DNA from: Streptomyces lincolnensis
Lineage (GTDB): Bacteria > Actinomycetota > Actinomycetes > Streptomycetales > Streptomycetaceae
Direction of reading: 5' to 3'
DNA length: 64,000 nucleotides
Assembly (NCBI RefSeq): GCF_001685355.1
Contig: NZ_CP016438.1
Span: 620,001 to 684,000 of the forward strand
The translations under genes were made by a program, and so were the position numbers. Positions 1 through 8,158 of the stretch are shown one piece after another; position 1 is the first letter of the stretch, and each line of letters starts with the position of its first letter. The notes beneath the pieces are model-generated. The model was not told the DNA's origin. It saw only the letters and a program-made list of their open reading frames with translations, and made no database searches.

Positions 1-204
1 CTCGGTGCGGAAGGCCTCGGCGGAGCTCTTGCCCAGGTCGGCGTGGAGGGCGGCGGCCAGGTCCGCGCCGTTGTCCGTGAGCATCTCGCGCAGCCGGCGC
101 AGCTGGGTCGTACGCCACTCGACGGGCTTGGTGCGGCCGGTGCGGAAGGTGGCGCGCAGCCGGGCCACGACGTCGGCGGGCTGCTCGGGGGTGGGGTGGT
201 TCAC
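1..204 (-). CDS. aldehyde dehydrogenase family protein, N-terminal part (cut by window edge)
   Basis: The first 68 codons of a minus-strand gene are visible; the rest lies left of the window. The segment has the helical N-terminus typical of class-3-like (fatty or coniferyl type) aldehyde dehydrogenases: an RLRATFRTGRTKP-like start, then WRTTQLRRLREML and HADLGKSSAEAF. These enzymes oxidise aldehydes to acids with NAD(P)+. No catalytic Cys or Glu is in view, so the family call rests on this region alone. The GTG start at 204 follows a GAGG ribosome-binding site. The gene diverges from the acyl-CoA-dehydrogenase-like gene, with a promoter-like region between them. Confidence 0.75.
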   Translation of the reverse strand, partial: MNHPTPEQPADVVARLRATFRTGRTKPVEWRTTQLRRLREMLTDNGADLAAALHADLGKSSAEAFRTE

Positions 205-258
205 GGTGCCTCACTGGGAGAAGCGCGGGCGTTTCGGCCCGGCGGCGGGTCTCGACGA

Positions 259-295
259 TCAGATGCATATTGCAACCTTTCAGATGCCAAAACAA
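259..295 (-). promoter_or_regulatory. predicted promoter of the aldehyde dehydrogenase gene with a direct repeat
   Basis: On the minus strand TTGTTT (290-295) and CAATAT (267-272) are separated by 17 bp, a good fit to a housekeeping-type promoter in an unusually AT-rich stretch. The octamer TCAGATGC (plus-strand reading) occurs at 259-266 and 280-287. The copies are 21 bp apart, two helical turns, and flank the -10 box, so a regulator could bind here. The regulator is unknown. Confidence 0.4.
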
Positions 296-387
296 ATTCC
301 GCCACGACCCGACTACTTTCCGTCGACGGCCCGTGACAGAGGCCCCGCCTCCCCGCCGCGCCCCGTGCTCTGGCGAGAATCACCCTT

Positions 388-1422
388 ATGACCAGCGTTT
401 CCCACCCCCTCGTCGCCCGCGCCCGCCATCTCGCCGACGATCTGCTCGCCCCGCATGCCGAACGCGTCGACCAGGAGGGCGTCCCCGCCGGCCACATCGA
501 CGCGGTGAAACGGTCCGGGCTGCTCGCGGTGAGCGCGCCCGAGGAGTACGGCGGCGTCCCGGCCGCGGTCGCCCGGGAGACCGCGGAGATCCTGGCCGGG
601 GCGTGCTGCTCGACCTGGTTCGTGCAGACCCAGCACCACACGCCGGTGGCGACGCTGGCGAAGAGCGCGTCCCCGGCCCGGGACCGGCTACTGGGCCCGC
701 TGGCCCGTGGCGAACTGCTCGCCGGGGTGGCCTACGCCCATCTGCGGGCCCATCCGCGCGCCCCGGTGCGTGCCATGCGGACACGTGACGGCTGGCGCTT
801 CGAGGGGACGGTGCCCTGGTTCACCGGCTGGGGCCTCAACGACGTCGTGCTGCTCGCCGGCGTCACCGAGTCCGACGAGGTCCTCTTCGCCTTCACCGAG
901 GCCCGCGCCCAGCCGGGTCTGCGCGCCTCCCCGCCGATGCGCCTCGCCGCCCTGACCGCCGCCCGCACGGTCTCGCTGGAGCTGGACGGGCTGTGGCTGC
1001 CGGAGGAGGCGGTCGTCCTCCGGCAGCCGTACGAGGAGTGGGCCGCGACGGACCGGCTGAAGACGGTGAACGCCTCTCCGGCGGTGTTCGGAATCGCCGA
1101 GGCGGCGCTCGCTCTCCTGGACGACGCGACGGCGGGACCCTTCCGCGCCCGCCTCAGCGCTGTGCGCGCCCAGGCCCATGCCCTCGCCGACCAGTGCGCC
1201 CCACACGAGCACCTGGAGGACCGTCTGGCCCTGCGCACCCAGTCCTACGCGGTCCTGCAAGCGGCCACCACCGCGGCGGTGGTGGCCGGGGGCGGCCGCG
1301 CGATGAGTCTCGCCGGAAAGCCCCAACGCCTGGCCAGGGAAGCCCTGTTCCTCATGGTCCAGGGTCAGACGAAGGAGTCACGCAGGGCCCATCTGAAGGC
1401 TCTGGGAAGCGGCCTCACCTAG
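388..1422 (+). CDS. acyl-CoA dehydrogenase-like flavoprotein
   Basis: The 344-residue protein has the acyl-CoA dehydrogenase fold. An N-terminal helical domain contains the familiar SGLLAVSAPEEYGG segment near residue 50. A middle beta domain contains PWFTGWGLNDVVLLAG near residues 147-162. A C-terminal helical bundle ends in REALFLMVQGQTKESR. It is shorter than the usual 380-400 residues, and I cannot identify the catalytic Glu, so it may be a flavin-dependent hydroxylase or oxidoreductase of this superfamily rather than a beta-oxidation enzyme. The ATG at 388 starts a gene that diverges from the aldehyde dehydrogenase. Substrate unknown. Confidence 0.75.
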   Translation: MTSVSHPLVARARHLADDLLAPHAERVDQEGVPAGHIDAVKRSGLLAVSAPEEYGGVPAAVARETAEILAGACCSTWFVQTQHHTPVATLAKSASPARDRLLGPLARGELLAGVAYAHLRAHPRAPVRAMRTRDGWRFEGTVPWFTGWGLNDVVLLAGVTESDEVLFAFTEARAQPGLRASPPMRLAALTAARTVSLELDGLWLPEEAVVLRQPYEEWAATDRLKTVNASPAVFGIAEAALALLDDATAGPFRARLSAVRAQAHALADQCAPHEHLEDRLALRTQSYAVLQAATTAAVVAGGGRAMSLAGKPQRLAREALFLMVQGQTKESRRAHLKALGSGLT

Positions 1423-1798
1423 CTTGGACACTCGCGCGGCGCCCTGGCCACTGGGCTCAGGGCAGAATCCCGCCATTGCCTCGGCGGCCGAGTCACATCC
1501 GCCATGCCCATGCCATAAAAGCGCTGAGTGACCAATGAAGTGAAGACTCGCTCCTCCGGTTCCTTACAGACGGTCGATCATCTGATGCCGACCCGGCGGC
1601 AGTTGGGTGCCGGTCGCCGCACCGTCGGGAAATCTCCCTGCTCAAATGCCCGCGACACCACTGCCGGTCGGCCGTAGCGGAGCGTCACCTCTCAGTCCTG
1701 CATTGGCGAGTACATGACTAACTAGGCCGACTCGTGCCAGTTAGCGTCTTTCACGCTGGATATCCCAGCAGGACAGCTTCAACAGGGGGATTCATCTC
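1423..1798. other. intergenic region without recognisable gene
   Basis: These 376 bp separate the acyl-CoA-dehydrogenase-like gene from the small secreted protein gene. Base composition is lower in GC than in the flanking genes, especially 1500-1560 and 1700-1790. No frame has convincing codon use. The right end presumably holds the promoter of the secreted protein gene; AGGGGGA at 1784-1790 is its ribosome-binding site. No repeat or RNA gene was recognised. Confidence 0.5.
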
Positions 1799-2176
1799 GT
1801 GCAAATGAGAGCCAAGGTCATCACGACGATCGCGGCAGGGCTGCTGGCCGCCGCGGGGATGTCCGCGCCCGCCGCGGCAGCGGCGCCCACCGACCGGGGC
1901 GCCCAGGCAGCGGACTCCGGCCGGGTCGCCGCCAACACCTGGGTCTATACGTGGACCACCGCGAACGTCCGCAGTTGTGCGTCCACCCAGTGCGGCATCA
2001 ACTACACGGTCGGCCCCGACTACCGGTTCAGCGCCATCTGCTGGGACTACGGCGAGCACGTGACCCAGCACGGCTACTCCCACAACAAGTGGGTCCTGCT
2101 CGGCTCGGGTTCGAGCTGGGTCTGGGGCGGCCTCCTGAAGGGGAGCCAGACGGGCAACGTGCCCAACAGGTGCTGA
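1799..2176 (+). CDS. small secreted SH3-like protein
   Basis: The product is 125 residues. It starts with a classic Sec signal peptide: MRAKVITT, then a hydrophobic AAGLLAAAGMSAPAAAAAP run with cleavage expected near residue 30. The mature part resembles small bacterial SH3-type domains (YTWTTANVRSCASTQCG, then a WVLLGSGSSWVWGGLL end). Four Cys residues could form two disulfides. The GTG at 1799 lies 8 nt after AGGGGGA; the ATG two codons later is the alternative start. The gene is monocistronic and followed by a strong hairpin. The role is unknown; cell-wall or extracellular binding is a guess from the fold. Confidence 0.75.
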   Translation: MQMRAKVITTIAAGLLAAAGMSAPAAAAAPTDRGAQAADSGRVAANTWVYTWTTANVRSCASTQCGINYTVGPDYRFSAICWDYGEHVTQHGYSHNKWVLLGSGSSWVWGGLLKGSQTGNVPNRC

Positions 2177-2210
2177 ACTCCGCCTGAGCAAGCGACTCGT
2201 CGCCTCATAA

Positions 2211-2256
2211 AGGCCACCAGCCGCGCCCGCACCCGATGGGGCTCCGCTGGTGGCCT
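2211..2256. terminator. rho-independent-type hairpin
   Basis: A perfect 11-bp stem is formed by AGGCCACCAGC (2211-2221) and GCTGGTGGCCT (2246-2256) around a 24-nt loop. It lies 35 bp after the stop codon of the secreted protein gene and just before the convergent hydrolase remnant, so it may terminate both directions. There is no long T tract, as is usual in Streptomyces. Confidence 0.7.
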
Positions 2257-2277
2257 CTTGCGTGCCCGGCGCGTGTC

Positions 2278-2622
2278 CTACGGAGCGAGCACGGCCAGGG
2301 CGCTCGCCACCGGTGCCGGGTCCAGTGGGCCGATGTGGTGGAGCAGTTCCGGTACGGCGTTGCTCACCCGGCTCACGGTGGTACCGCCCAGGCTGTGCCC
2401 GACCAGGACCACGGGGCCGTGCGCTGCCGCGCGGCGCACGATGCGCGTCACGTGCTTCTCGTAGTCGTCCAGAGACAGGGCGGCGACGGGCGAGGGCTCG
2501 GTGGCCATGGCCGCCAGGTCCTGCCTCTGGTACGACTCCGGCACGAACGCCTGGGAGCCGTGCAGCGGCAGATCCATCGCGACGACGCGATGACCGCGCA
2601 GGGTCAACTCCTGGACGCACAC
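2278..2622 (-). pseudogene. alpha/beta hydrolase remnant
   Basis: The 114-codon frame keeps the core of an alpha/beta hydrolase: RGHRVVAMDLPLHGSQ near the N-terminus, then VVLVGHSLGGTTVSRV with the nucleophile-elbow Ser. The N-terminal strand with the oxyanion HG motif is missing. The C-terminus stops about 30 residues after the elbow, at an unrelated-looking LLHHIGPLDPAPVASALAVLAP tail, so the Asp and His of the triad are absent. Complete relatives are about 230-280 residues. I read it as a gene that lost both ends. It lies downstream of ssuD on the same strand. Confidence 0.65.
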
Positions 2623-2680
2623 TCTGGCCTGCCCCCGTCAGGTGGACCCGGCACGACAGCATCCGCCCCTCTCACCGCTC

Positions 2681-3826
2681 TCACCGCGCGAACGGCACCT
2701 GCACGGACGCGGCGGGCAGGGCGCCGTGGGGATGCCGCCAGAAACCGTCCGCGGCGAGCCTCGGCAGCACTCCTTCCCCGAACCAGTACGCCTCCTCCAG
2801 ATGCGGATACCCGGACAGGACGAACTCCTCGATGCCCAGCGCCGCGTACTCCTTGATCCGCTCGGCCACCTCCTCGTGGCTGCCGACCAGTGCCGTCCCC
2901 GCTCCCCCGCGCACCAGCCCGATCCCGGCCCAGAGGTTGGGGTGGATCTCCAGCCCGTCCCGGTGGCCGCCGCCGTGCAGGGCCAGCATCCGCTGCTGCC
3001 CCTCGGACTCGCTGCGGGCGAGCCCGGCCTGTACGGACTTCACGGTCTCGGGATCGAAGCCCTTCAGCAGGCGCTCCGCCTCGGCCCAGGCCTGTGCGGA
3101 GGTGTCCCGGGTGATCACGTGCAGCCGGATGCCGAACCGCAGCGTCCGCCCCTGCCGCGCCGCGAGCCCCCGGACCCAGGCGATCTTCTCGGCGACCTGG
3201 GCGGGCGGTTCTCCCCACGTGAGGTACACGTCGACGTGTCGGGCGGCGATCTCCCCGGCGATCGGCGAGGAACCGCCGAAGTACACCTCGGGCACCGGTT
3301 CCGGCACCCGGGCCAGCTGGGCGCCCTCGACCCGGAGGTGCTCCCCGTGCAGGTCGACGGTCTTGCCCTCCCACAACCCCCGTACGACCTCCAGGAATTC
3401 ACCGGTACGGCGATACCGGTCGTCCTTGTCGAGGAAGTCGCCGTAGGCGCGCTGCTCCTGGCTCTCGCCGCCGGTCACCACGTTCAGGAGCAGCCGGCCG
3501 CCGGTCTGCCGCTGGAAGGTGGAGGCCATCTGCGCGGCGAGGGTCGGGGAGACGGATCCGGGCCGGAAGGCGACCAGGAACTTCAGACGCTCGCTGTGCT
3601 GGGCCACCATCGCGGTGGTCAGCCAGGCGTCCTCGCACCAGGCGCCGGTCGGGGTGAGCGCGCCCACGAAGCCCAGGTCCTCCGCGGCGCGTGCGATCTG
3701 GCCGAGGTAGCCGACCGTCGGCGGCCGGTCCCGTCCGGAGGCGGTGGCGGGCGTGCCGTGGCCGCCGCCGACGACATGGCGGCTGTCGCCGTTGGTGGGC
3801 AGGAACCAGTGGAAGGTGAGGGACAC
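2681..3826 (-). CDS. ssuD: FMNH2-dependent alkanesulfonate monooxygenase
   Basis: The 381-residue protein is an LLM-type (luciferase-like) flavin monooxygenase that matches SsuD throughout: an FHWFLPTNGDSR start, GRDRPPTVGYLGQIARAAE, TGAWCEDAWLTTAMVA, AFRPGSVSPTLAAQMA, NVVTGGE and FGGSSP. SsuD cleaves C1 and longer alkanesulfonates to aldehyde and sulfite using reduced FMN and O2; the reductase would be SsuE, two genes upstream. The start is GTG at 3826, preceded by GGAG. It is the last intact gene of the sulfur operon, 25 bp after sfnB. No ABC transporter (ssuABC) is present in the window. Confidence 0.92.
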   Translation of the reverse strand: MSLTFHWFLPTNGDSRHVVGGGHGTPATASGRDRPPTVGYLGQIARAAEDLGFVGALTPTGAWCEDAWLTTAMVAQHSERLKFLVAFRPGSVSPTLAAQMASTFQRQTGGRLLLNVVTGGESQEQRAYGDFLDKDDRYRRTGEFLEVVRGLWEGKTVDLHGEHLRVEGAQLARVPEPVPEVYFGGSSPIAGEIAARHVDVYLTWGEPPAQVAEKIAWVRGLAARQGRTLRFGIRLHVITRDTSAQAWAEAERLLKGFDPETVKSVQAGLARSESEGQQRMLALHGGGHRDGLEIHPNLWAGIGLVRGGAGTALVGSHEEVAERIKEYAALGIEEFVLSGYPHLEEAYWFGEGVLPRLAADGFWRHPHGALPAASVQVPFAR

Positions 3827-3851
3827 GAGGGGCTCCGATCCGATGGATGCG

Positions 3852-5036
3852 TCAGAGAAGGCCGTGACGGGGTGGCTTGGTGCTGTTCAGCACGTAGCGG
3901 CCGATGTGCTGGATCTTCCAGTGGGCCGGGTCGTGCAGGGTGTGGGTGCGGGCGTCCCGCCAGTGCCGGTGCAGGTTGAGGGAGTTGAGCGCGGAGCGAG
4001 TGCCGGACACTTCGAACAGCGCGCCGGCGACCTCGACCGCCGTCCGGGCCGCGTGCGCCTTGGCCGCGGCGACCGCGATGGACGCCTCGGCCGCCGACTC
4101 CTCGGTGAGGTCGGCGCGGGCCGCGTCCACGCGGCGGGCCGCCTCGCGCAGCAGCGCCTCGGACGCCCGGACCTGGAGGGCGAGTTCACCGAAGCGCTGG
4201 ATCAGCAGCGGGTCCTCGGCGGCGGTCTCGGCTCCGCTCTCGAACCAGGGCCGGCTCCGGGTCCGTACGAACTCGGCGGCCTCGGCGAGTGCTCCGCCGG
4301 CGATGCCCGTGTCGATGGCGGCGTGCAGCAACTGGGCGATCGCGCCGTGGAGTTGGGGACCCCGGAAGGTGAGGTGGTGCGGCAGGACACGGTCGGCGGG
4401 GACGTGGACGCCGTCGAGGCGGACGGTTCCGCTGGCGGTGGTCCGCTGGCCCATGCCGTCCCAGTCGTCGATCACCGTCAGGCCCGGGGCGTCCCGGGGC
4501 ACGTAGGCGACGTGCAGGGTGTCGTCCTCGGCGCGGGCGAGCACGGGGATCCAGTCGGCGAAGAGGGCTCCGGTGGCGTAGTGCTTGACGCCGGTCAGCG
4601 TGTGGGAGCCGTCGGGGCGGGGGGTCAGGCGGGTGCGGATGTCCTGGACGTGCCGGGTGCCCGCCTCCGACTGGGCGTTGCCGAAGCGGCGCCCGGCGAG
4701 GACCTCGCTGTGGAAGAACTCCTGTTGCCGTGGGGTCCCCTGACGGCGGATCACATTGACGTACACGAAGTGGCTCTGCGGGATCTGGGCGAGGCTGGCG
4801 TCGGCCGAGGCGAGCAGCCGGAAGATCTCGGCGAGGGTCTCCTGGCGTACGTCGGCGCCGCCGTGCTCGGCCGGCACGGTGACCGCGAGCAGCCCGGAGG
4901 CGGACAGGCGGTCCACCTCCTCGTGCGGCAGACGGCGTTCGGCGTCCCGCTCGGAGGCGGTGGCACGGAACTCGTCGGCGAGGGCCCGGGCCACGGTCAG
5001 GGCCTCGACGTCGTCGGCGATGACTTTCGTGGTCAT
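3852..5036 (-). CDS. sfnB: SfnB-type acyl-CoA-dehydrogenase-like sulfur acquisition oxidoreductase
   Basis: The 394-residue protein has the acyl-CoA dehydrogenase fold and matches the SfnB sulfur-acquisition family: LSASGLLAVTVPAEHGGADV, SQIPQSHFVYVN-like region, GNAQSEAGTRHVQDIRTRL, and a C-terminal RHWRDARTHTLHDPAHWKIQHIG. In pseudomonads SfnB accompanies SfnG and is needed for growth on dimethyl sulfone, but its exact reaction is not settled. The ATG lies 5 bp after the ssuE stop, so translation is probably coupled. Transcription comes from the attenuated promoter at 8.2 kb. Confidence 0.85.
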   Translation of the reverse strand: MTTKVIADDVEALTVARALADEFRATASERDAERRLPHEEVDRLSASGLLAVTVPAEHGGADVRQETLAEIFRLLASADASLAQIPQSHFVYVNVIRRQGTPRQQEFFHSEVLAGRRFGNAQSEAGTRHVQDIRTRLTPRPDGSHTLTGVKHYATGALFADWIPVLARAEDDTLHVAYVPRDAPGLTVIDDWDGMGQRTTASGTVRLDGVHVPADRVLPHHLTFRGPQLHGAIAQLLHAAIDTGIAGGALAEAAEFVRTRSRPWFESGAETAAEDPLLIQRFGELALQVRASEALLREAARRVDAARADLTEESAAEASIAVAAAKAHAARTAVEVAGALFEVSGTRSALNSLNLHRHWRDARTHTLHDPAHWKIQHIGRYVLNSTKPPRHGLL

Positions 5037-5041
5037 GTGCG

Positions 5042-5596
5042 TCAGCCCGCCGCGGCCAGCAGGGGGGTGCGGCCCAGGGCGGTGGAGAACTGGTCCAGGA
5101 CGTGGGTGAGGTTCTCGATCGCGGCCGGGGCGACACCGATCGTGCCGTCGTCGTGGGCGGTGATGTCCTTGTCGAGGGTGAACCAGCCCTGCACGATGTG
5201 CGCCGCGCCCATGGAGCTGAGGACCGGGCGCAGGGCGTAGTCGATGGCCAGGACGTGGGCGGTGGTGCCGCCGGTGGCCAGCGGCAGGACGGTCTTGCCG
5301 GTGAGGGCGTACTGCGGGAGCAGGTCGAGGAGCGCCTTGAGGACGCCGGAGTAGGCCGCCTTGTAGACGGGGGTGCCGATGACGACGCCGTCGGCGCGCT
5401 CGAACAGCTCGGTGGCCCGCACGATCGCGGGGTGCCGGAAGTCGGCGCCGAGCAGCGCCTCGGCCGGGATGGTGCGGACGTCGAGCGGGATCACCCGGTG
5501 GCCCTGGGCGACGAGGCGGGTGTCGAGGTGGCGCAGGAGCTTGCCGGTGCGGGAGGAGGCGGAGGGGCTGCCGGAGACGGACAGGACGGTGGCCAT
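5042..5596 (-). CDS. ssuE: NADPH-dependent FMN reductase
   Basis: The 184-residue flavodoxin-like protein matches SsuE. It starts with VLSVSGSPSASSRTGKLL, the phosphate-binding loop, and has VVIGTPVYKAAYSGVLKALLDLLPQ around residues 70-95 and GKTVLPLATGGT after it. SsuE reduces FMN with NAD(P)H and hands FMNH2 to two-component monooxygenases. Three enzymes in this operon need reduced flavin (SfnG, the DszC-like protein, SsuD), and this is the only reductase beside them, so it probably serves all three. The ATG at 5596 is preceded by AGAGGA. It is the third structural gene of the operon. Confidence 0.92.
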   Translation of the reverse strand: MATVLSVSGSPSASSRTGKLLRHLDTRLVAQGHRVIPLDVRTIPAEALLGADFRHPAIVRATELFERADGVVIGTPVYKAAYSGVLKALLDLLPQYALTGKTVLPLATGGTTAHVLAIDYALRPVLSSMGAAHIVQGWFTLDKDITAHDDGTIGVAPAAIENLTHVLDQFSTALGRTPLLAAAG

Positions 5597-5649
5597 GGGT
5601 CCTCTTTCGGGGAGGAGGGGCGCCTCCGCGTGGGAGGCGCCCCCGGTGG

Positions 5650-6867
5650 TCAGGAGTACCAGGTGGGCTCGGGCAGTTCGCCTTCGAGGACCCAGCGGCC
5701 GACCTCGCGGCGCTTGTAGGCGACCGGGTCGTGCAGGGTGTGGGTGCGGACGTTGCGCCAGAAGCGGTCGAGGCCCTCGGCGGTGGCCGTGGAGCGGGCG
5801 CCGGTGACCTCGAAGACGCGGCCGGCGACCTCCAGGGAGACGTCGGTGGCGCGGGCCTTCACCGCGGCCACGCGCACCTCGAAGTCGCCGCGGGCCTGCT
5901 CGGTGACGGCGTCGGGGTCGTCGTGGAGTTTCTGGCCCTCGGCGGCGACGGCGTCGGCGAGGGCCTCGACCGCCCAGAGCTTGGCGGTGAGGTCGCCGTA
6001 GGTGTCGATGACGTACGGCTCGTCGACGGCCCGTTCGTGGCCGCCGTGCAGCCAGGAGCGTGACTTCTCACGGGTGTAGGTGGCGGCCGTCTCCAGGGCG
6101 CCGGCCGCGATGCCTAGGTAGAAGTTGACGAAGACCAGCTGGATGGTGGGGACGTTGAGGGTGTTGTAGACGCGCGGCTTGAACTGCTTGTCGACGTAGC
6201 CGGCCGCGGAGGACCAGGGGGTGCGCACGCCGTCGAGGGTGACGCCGCCGCTCTCGGTGAGCCGCTGGCCGATGTTGTCCCAGTCGTCGAGGAAGGTCAG
6301 GCCCTCGCTGTCGGAGGGCACGATCGCGAAGACATGCTGGTCGGTGCCGTCCAGGACGCCTTCGAGGACGGTGACGTCGGAGACCTTGCTGCCGGTGGAG
6401 AAGGACTTGCGGCCGGTGAAGACGAGGTCGTCGCCGTCCTCGGTGACGATGACGTCCTTGTCGCGCGGGTTGACCGCGCCGCCGAAGAACCAGCGGTTGC
6501 GGGACGCCTCGGCCTCCACGTGCTCCCACTGCTCCCGGGTGCCGACCAGGCGGGCGGCCCAGAACCAGAGGTAGTGGTAGCCGAGGAGCTGGCCGATGGA
6601 GCCGTCGGCCTTGGCGACCTCGCGGACGACCCGGTAGGCGGTGGGCCAGTCCTGGCCGGCGCCGCCGTGCTCCGTGGGGCCGAGCAGGGTGACGAGTCCG
6701 GAGTCCTTCAGAAGCTGGACCTCGGCGTAGGGGGTGGCGCCCGCGTGGTCGCGTTCGGCCGCGTCGGTGGCGAGGACGGCGGCGACCTCGGCGGCGCGGG
6801 CGATCCAGTCCTGGGCGGTCCGCGGGGCGGGGCCGGTCTGCCAGTGGGTGGGCGTGACGGTGCTCAT
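5650..6867 (-). CDS. DszC-like flavin-dependent sulfur monooxygenase (acyl-CoA dehydrogenase fold)
   Basis: The 405-residue protein belongs to the dibenzothiophene-monooxygenase-like branch (DszC/SfnC) of the acyl-CoA dehydrogenase fold. Visible marks are LLKDSGLVTLLGPTEHGG, GQLLGYHYLWFWAARLVGT, RKSFSTGSKVSD, the DWDNIGQRLTESGGV segment, and RFWRNVRTHTLHDPVAYKRR near the C-terminus. DszC oxidises thiophene sulfur through the sulfoxide to the sulfone with FMNH2. In this operon a likely role is oxidation of sulfides or sulfoxides (for example dimethyl sulfide to dimethyl sulfone) ahead of SfnG; that is inference. The ATG at 6867 follows AAAGAGG. It is 27 bp after sfnG. Confidence 0.85.
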   Translation of the reverse strand: MSTVTPTHWQTGPAPRTAQDWIARAAEVAAVLATDAAERDHAGATPYAEVQLLKDSGLVTLLGPTEHGGAGQDWPTAYRVVREVAKADGSIGQLLGYHYLWFWAARLVGTREQWEHVEAEASRNRWFFGGAVNPRDKDVIVTEDGDDLVFTGRKSFSTGSKVSDVTVLEGVLDGTDQHVFAIVPSDSEGLTFLDDWDNIGQRLTESGGVTLDGVRTPWSSAAGYVDKQFKPRVYNTLNVPTIQLVFVNFYLGIAAGALETAATYTREKSRSWLHGGHERAVDEPYVIDTYGDLTAKLWAVEALADAVAAEGQKLHDDPDAVTEQARGDFEVRVAAVKARATDVSLEVAGRVFEVTGARSTATAEGLDRFWRNVRTHTLHDPVAYKRREVGRWVLEGELPEPTWYS

Positions 6868-6894
6868 GCGGGTGACCTCTTTCGCGGTGGGGGT

Positions 6895-8016
6895 TCAGGC
6901 CTGGGCGGGGGCGGACGCGTGTTCCGTGTCGGGCAGCTGTGCCTCCAGCTCCCGTACGAGCGGCAGCACCCGCCTGCCGAAGTACTCGACCTCCTCGTGG
7001 TAGTGCAGGAACCCCAGGAGCAGCAGGTCGACGCCGAGCTTCTTGTAGGCCACGATCCGTTCGGCGATCTGCTCCGGGGTGCCGATGAGTCCCGTGCGGA
7101 AGCCGTCGTTGTACTGGACGAGGTCCTCGAAGGCGGAGTCCTGCCACATGCCCTTCTTGTCGGCGGTGGACTGGCCGGCCTGCTTCACCGCCGCGCCGAA
7201 TCCCTCGACGGCCTCGGTGTCGGCCTTGGCGACGATCTCGCGAAGCGTCTCGCGGGCCTCCGCCTCGGTGTCCCGGGCGATGAGGAAGCCGTTGAGGCCG
7301 AACTTCGGTGCGGTGCGGCCGACTTCGGCGGCGGACTTGCGGACGTCGTCGATCTGCTCGACGACCCCGTCGAAGTCCTTGCCGTTGGAGAAGTACCAGT
7401 CGGACACCCGGCCGGCCATGGCGCGCGCTGCACTGGAGTTGCCGCCCTGGAAGATCTCCGGGTGCGGCCGCTCGGGGGTGTTGAGGGGCTTGGGCTTGAG
7501 GGAGAAGTCACGCACCCGGTAGAAGTCTCCGGCGAGTTCGGCGTGGTCCTCGGTCCAGATCCGGCGCAGGGCGGTGATGAACTCCTCGGAGCGGCGGTAG
7601 CGCTCGTCGTGCTCCAGCCAGGGCTCACCGAGGGCGGTGAACTCGCCCTTGAACCAGCCGGAGACGACGTTGACGGCGAAGCGGCCGGCCGAGAGGTGGT
7701 CGGCGGTGGCGCCGAGCTTGGCGAGGACGCCGGGGTGCCACAGGCCGGGGTGGACGGCGGCGATGACCTTCAGACGCTGGGTGGCGAGCAGCAGGGCGAG
7801 GCTGAAGCTGGTCGACTCGTGCTGGAACTCGGCGCCGTAGCTGGCCATGTAGCGGACCTGGCTGAGCGCGTAGTCGAAGCCGTTGTTCTCGGCGAGGACG
7901 GCGAGTTCGCGGTTGTAGTCGTAGCCCCAGTCGGTGCGCTGCTCGATCCTGCTGGTGACGAGTCCCCCACTGACGTTGGGGACCCAGTAGGCGAATTTCA
8001 CGGGCGCGGCAGGCAT
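6895..8016 (-). CDS. sfnG: FMNH2-dependent dimethyl sulfone monooxygenase
   Basis: The protein is 373 residues from the chosen ATG at 8016. It is an LLM-family enzyme very close to SfnG: KFAYWVPNVSGGLVTSRIEQRTDWGYDYN, HPGLWHPGVLAK, NVVSGWFKGEF, HDERYRRSEEFI, IFQGGNSSAARAMA and VQYNDGFRTGLIGTP. SfnG converts dimethyl sulfone to methanesulfinate and formaldehyde. An upstream ATG at 8085 is in frame, but the sequence AACAGGAG six bases before 8016 decides the start. That Shine-Dalgarno site is complementary to the Cys codons of the upstream leader ORF, so translation of sfnG is probably gated by leader translation. Confidence 0.92.
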   Translation of the reverse strand: MPAAPVKFAYWVPNVSGGLVTSRIEQRTDWGYDYNRELAVLAENNGFDYALSQVRYMASYGAEFQHESTSFSLALLLATQRLKVIAAVHPGLWHPGVLAKLGATADHLSAGRFAVNVVSGWFKGEFTALGEPWLEHDERYRRSEEFITALRRIWTEDHAELAGDFYRVRDFSLKPKPLNTPERPHPEIFQGGNSSAARAMAGRVSDWYFSNGKDFDGVVEQIDDVRKSAAEVGRTAPKFGLNGFLIARDTEAEARETLREIVAKADTEAVEGFGAAVKQAGQSTADKKGMWQDSAFEDLVQYNDGFRTGLIGTPEQIAERIVAYKKLGVDLLLLGFLHYHEEVEYFGRRVLPLVRELEAQLPDTEHASAPAQA

Positions 8017-8022
8017 GCGTGA

Positions 8023-8158
8023 CTCCTGTTGCGGAATGTTTTCGGGCACGCCGAATTCAGAGGGTGCCAAGGAGTGCGTGGACACACTGAATTCAGGCGG
8101 GAAATGGAGAAAGCGCGGCGGATCGCAGAGGGTTGATCAGGCCACGGCGCAACAGGAG
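8023..8158 (-). promoter_or_regulatory. predicted cysteine-responsive translational attenuator of the sfnG operon
   Basis: On the minus-strand RNA the leader Cys-codon segment CTCCTGTTGCG (8158 to 8148) is perfectly complementary to CGCAACAGGAG (8033 to 8023), which contains the sfnG Shine-Dalgarno sequence. The 11-bp pair would hide the ribosome site. A ribosome stalled at the two Cys codons would cover the first arm and free sfnG translation; with ample Cys-tRNA the ribosome finishes and the pair can form. Cys-codon leader attenuation is known in mycobacteria. Here the pairing is seen directly and the function is inferred. Confidence 0.75.

Noticed and set aside
8017..8085. Longer sfnG start at ATG 8085
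   Set aside because: No Shine-Dalgarno there; AACAGGAG before 8016 and the family N-terminus favour 8016.
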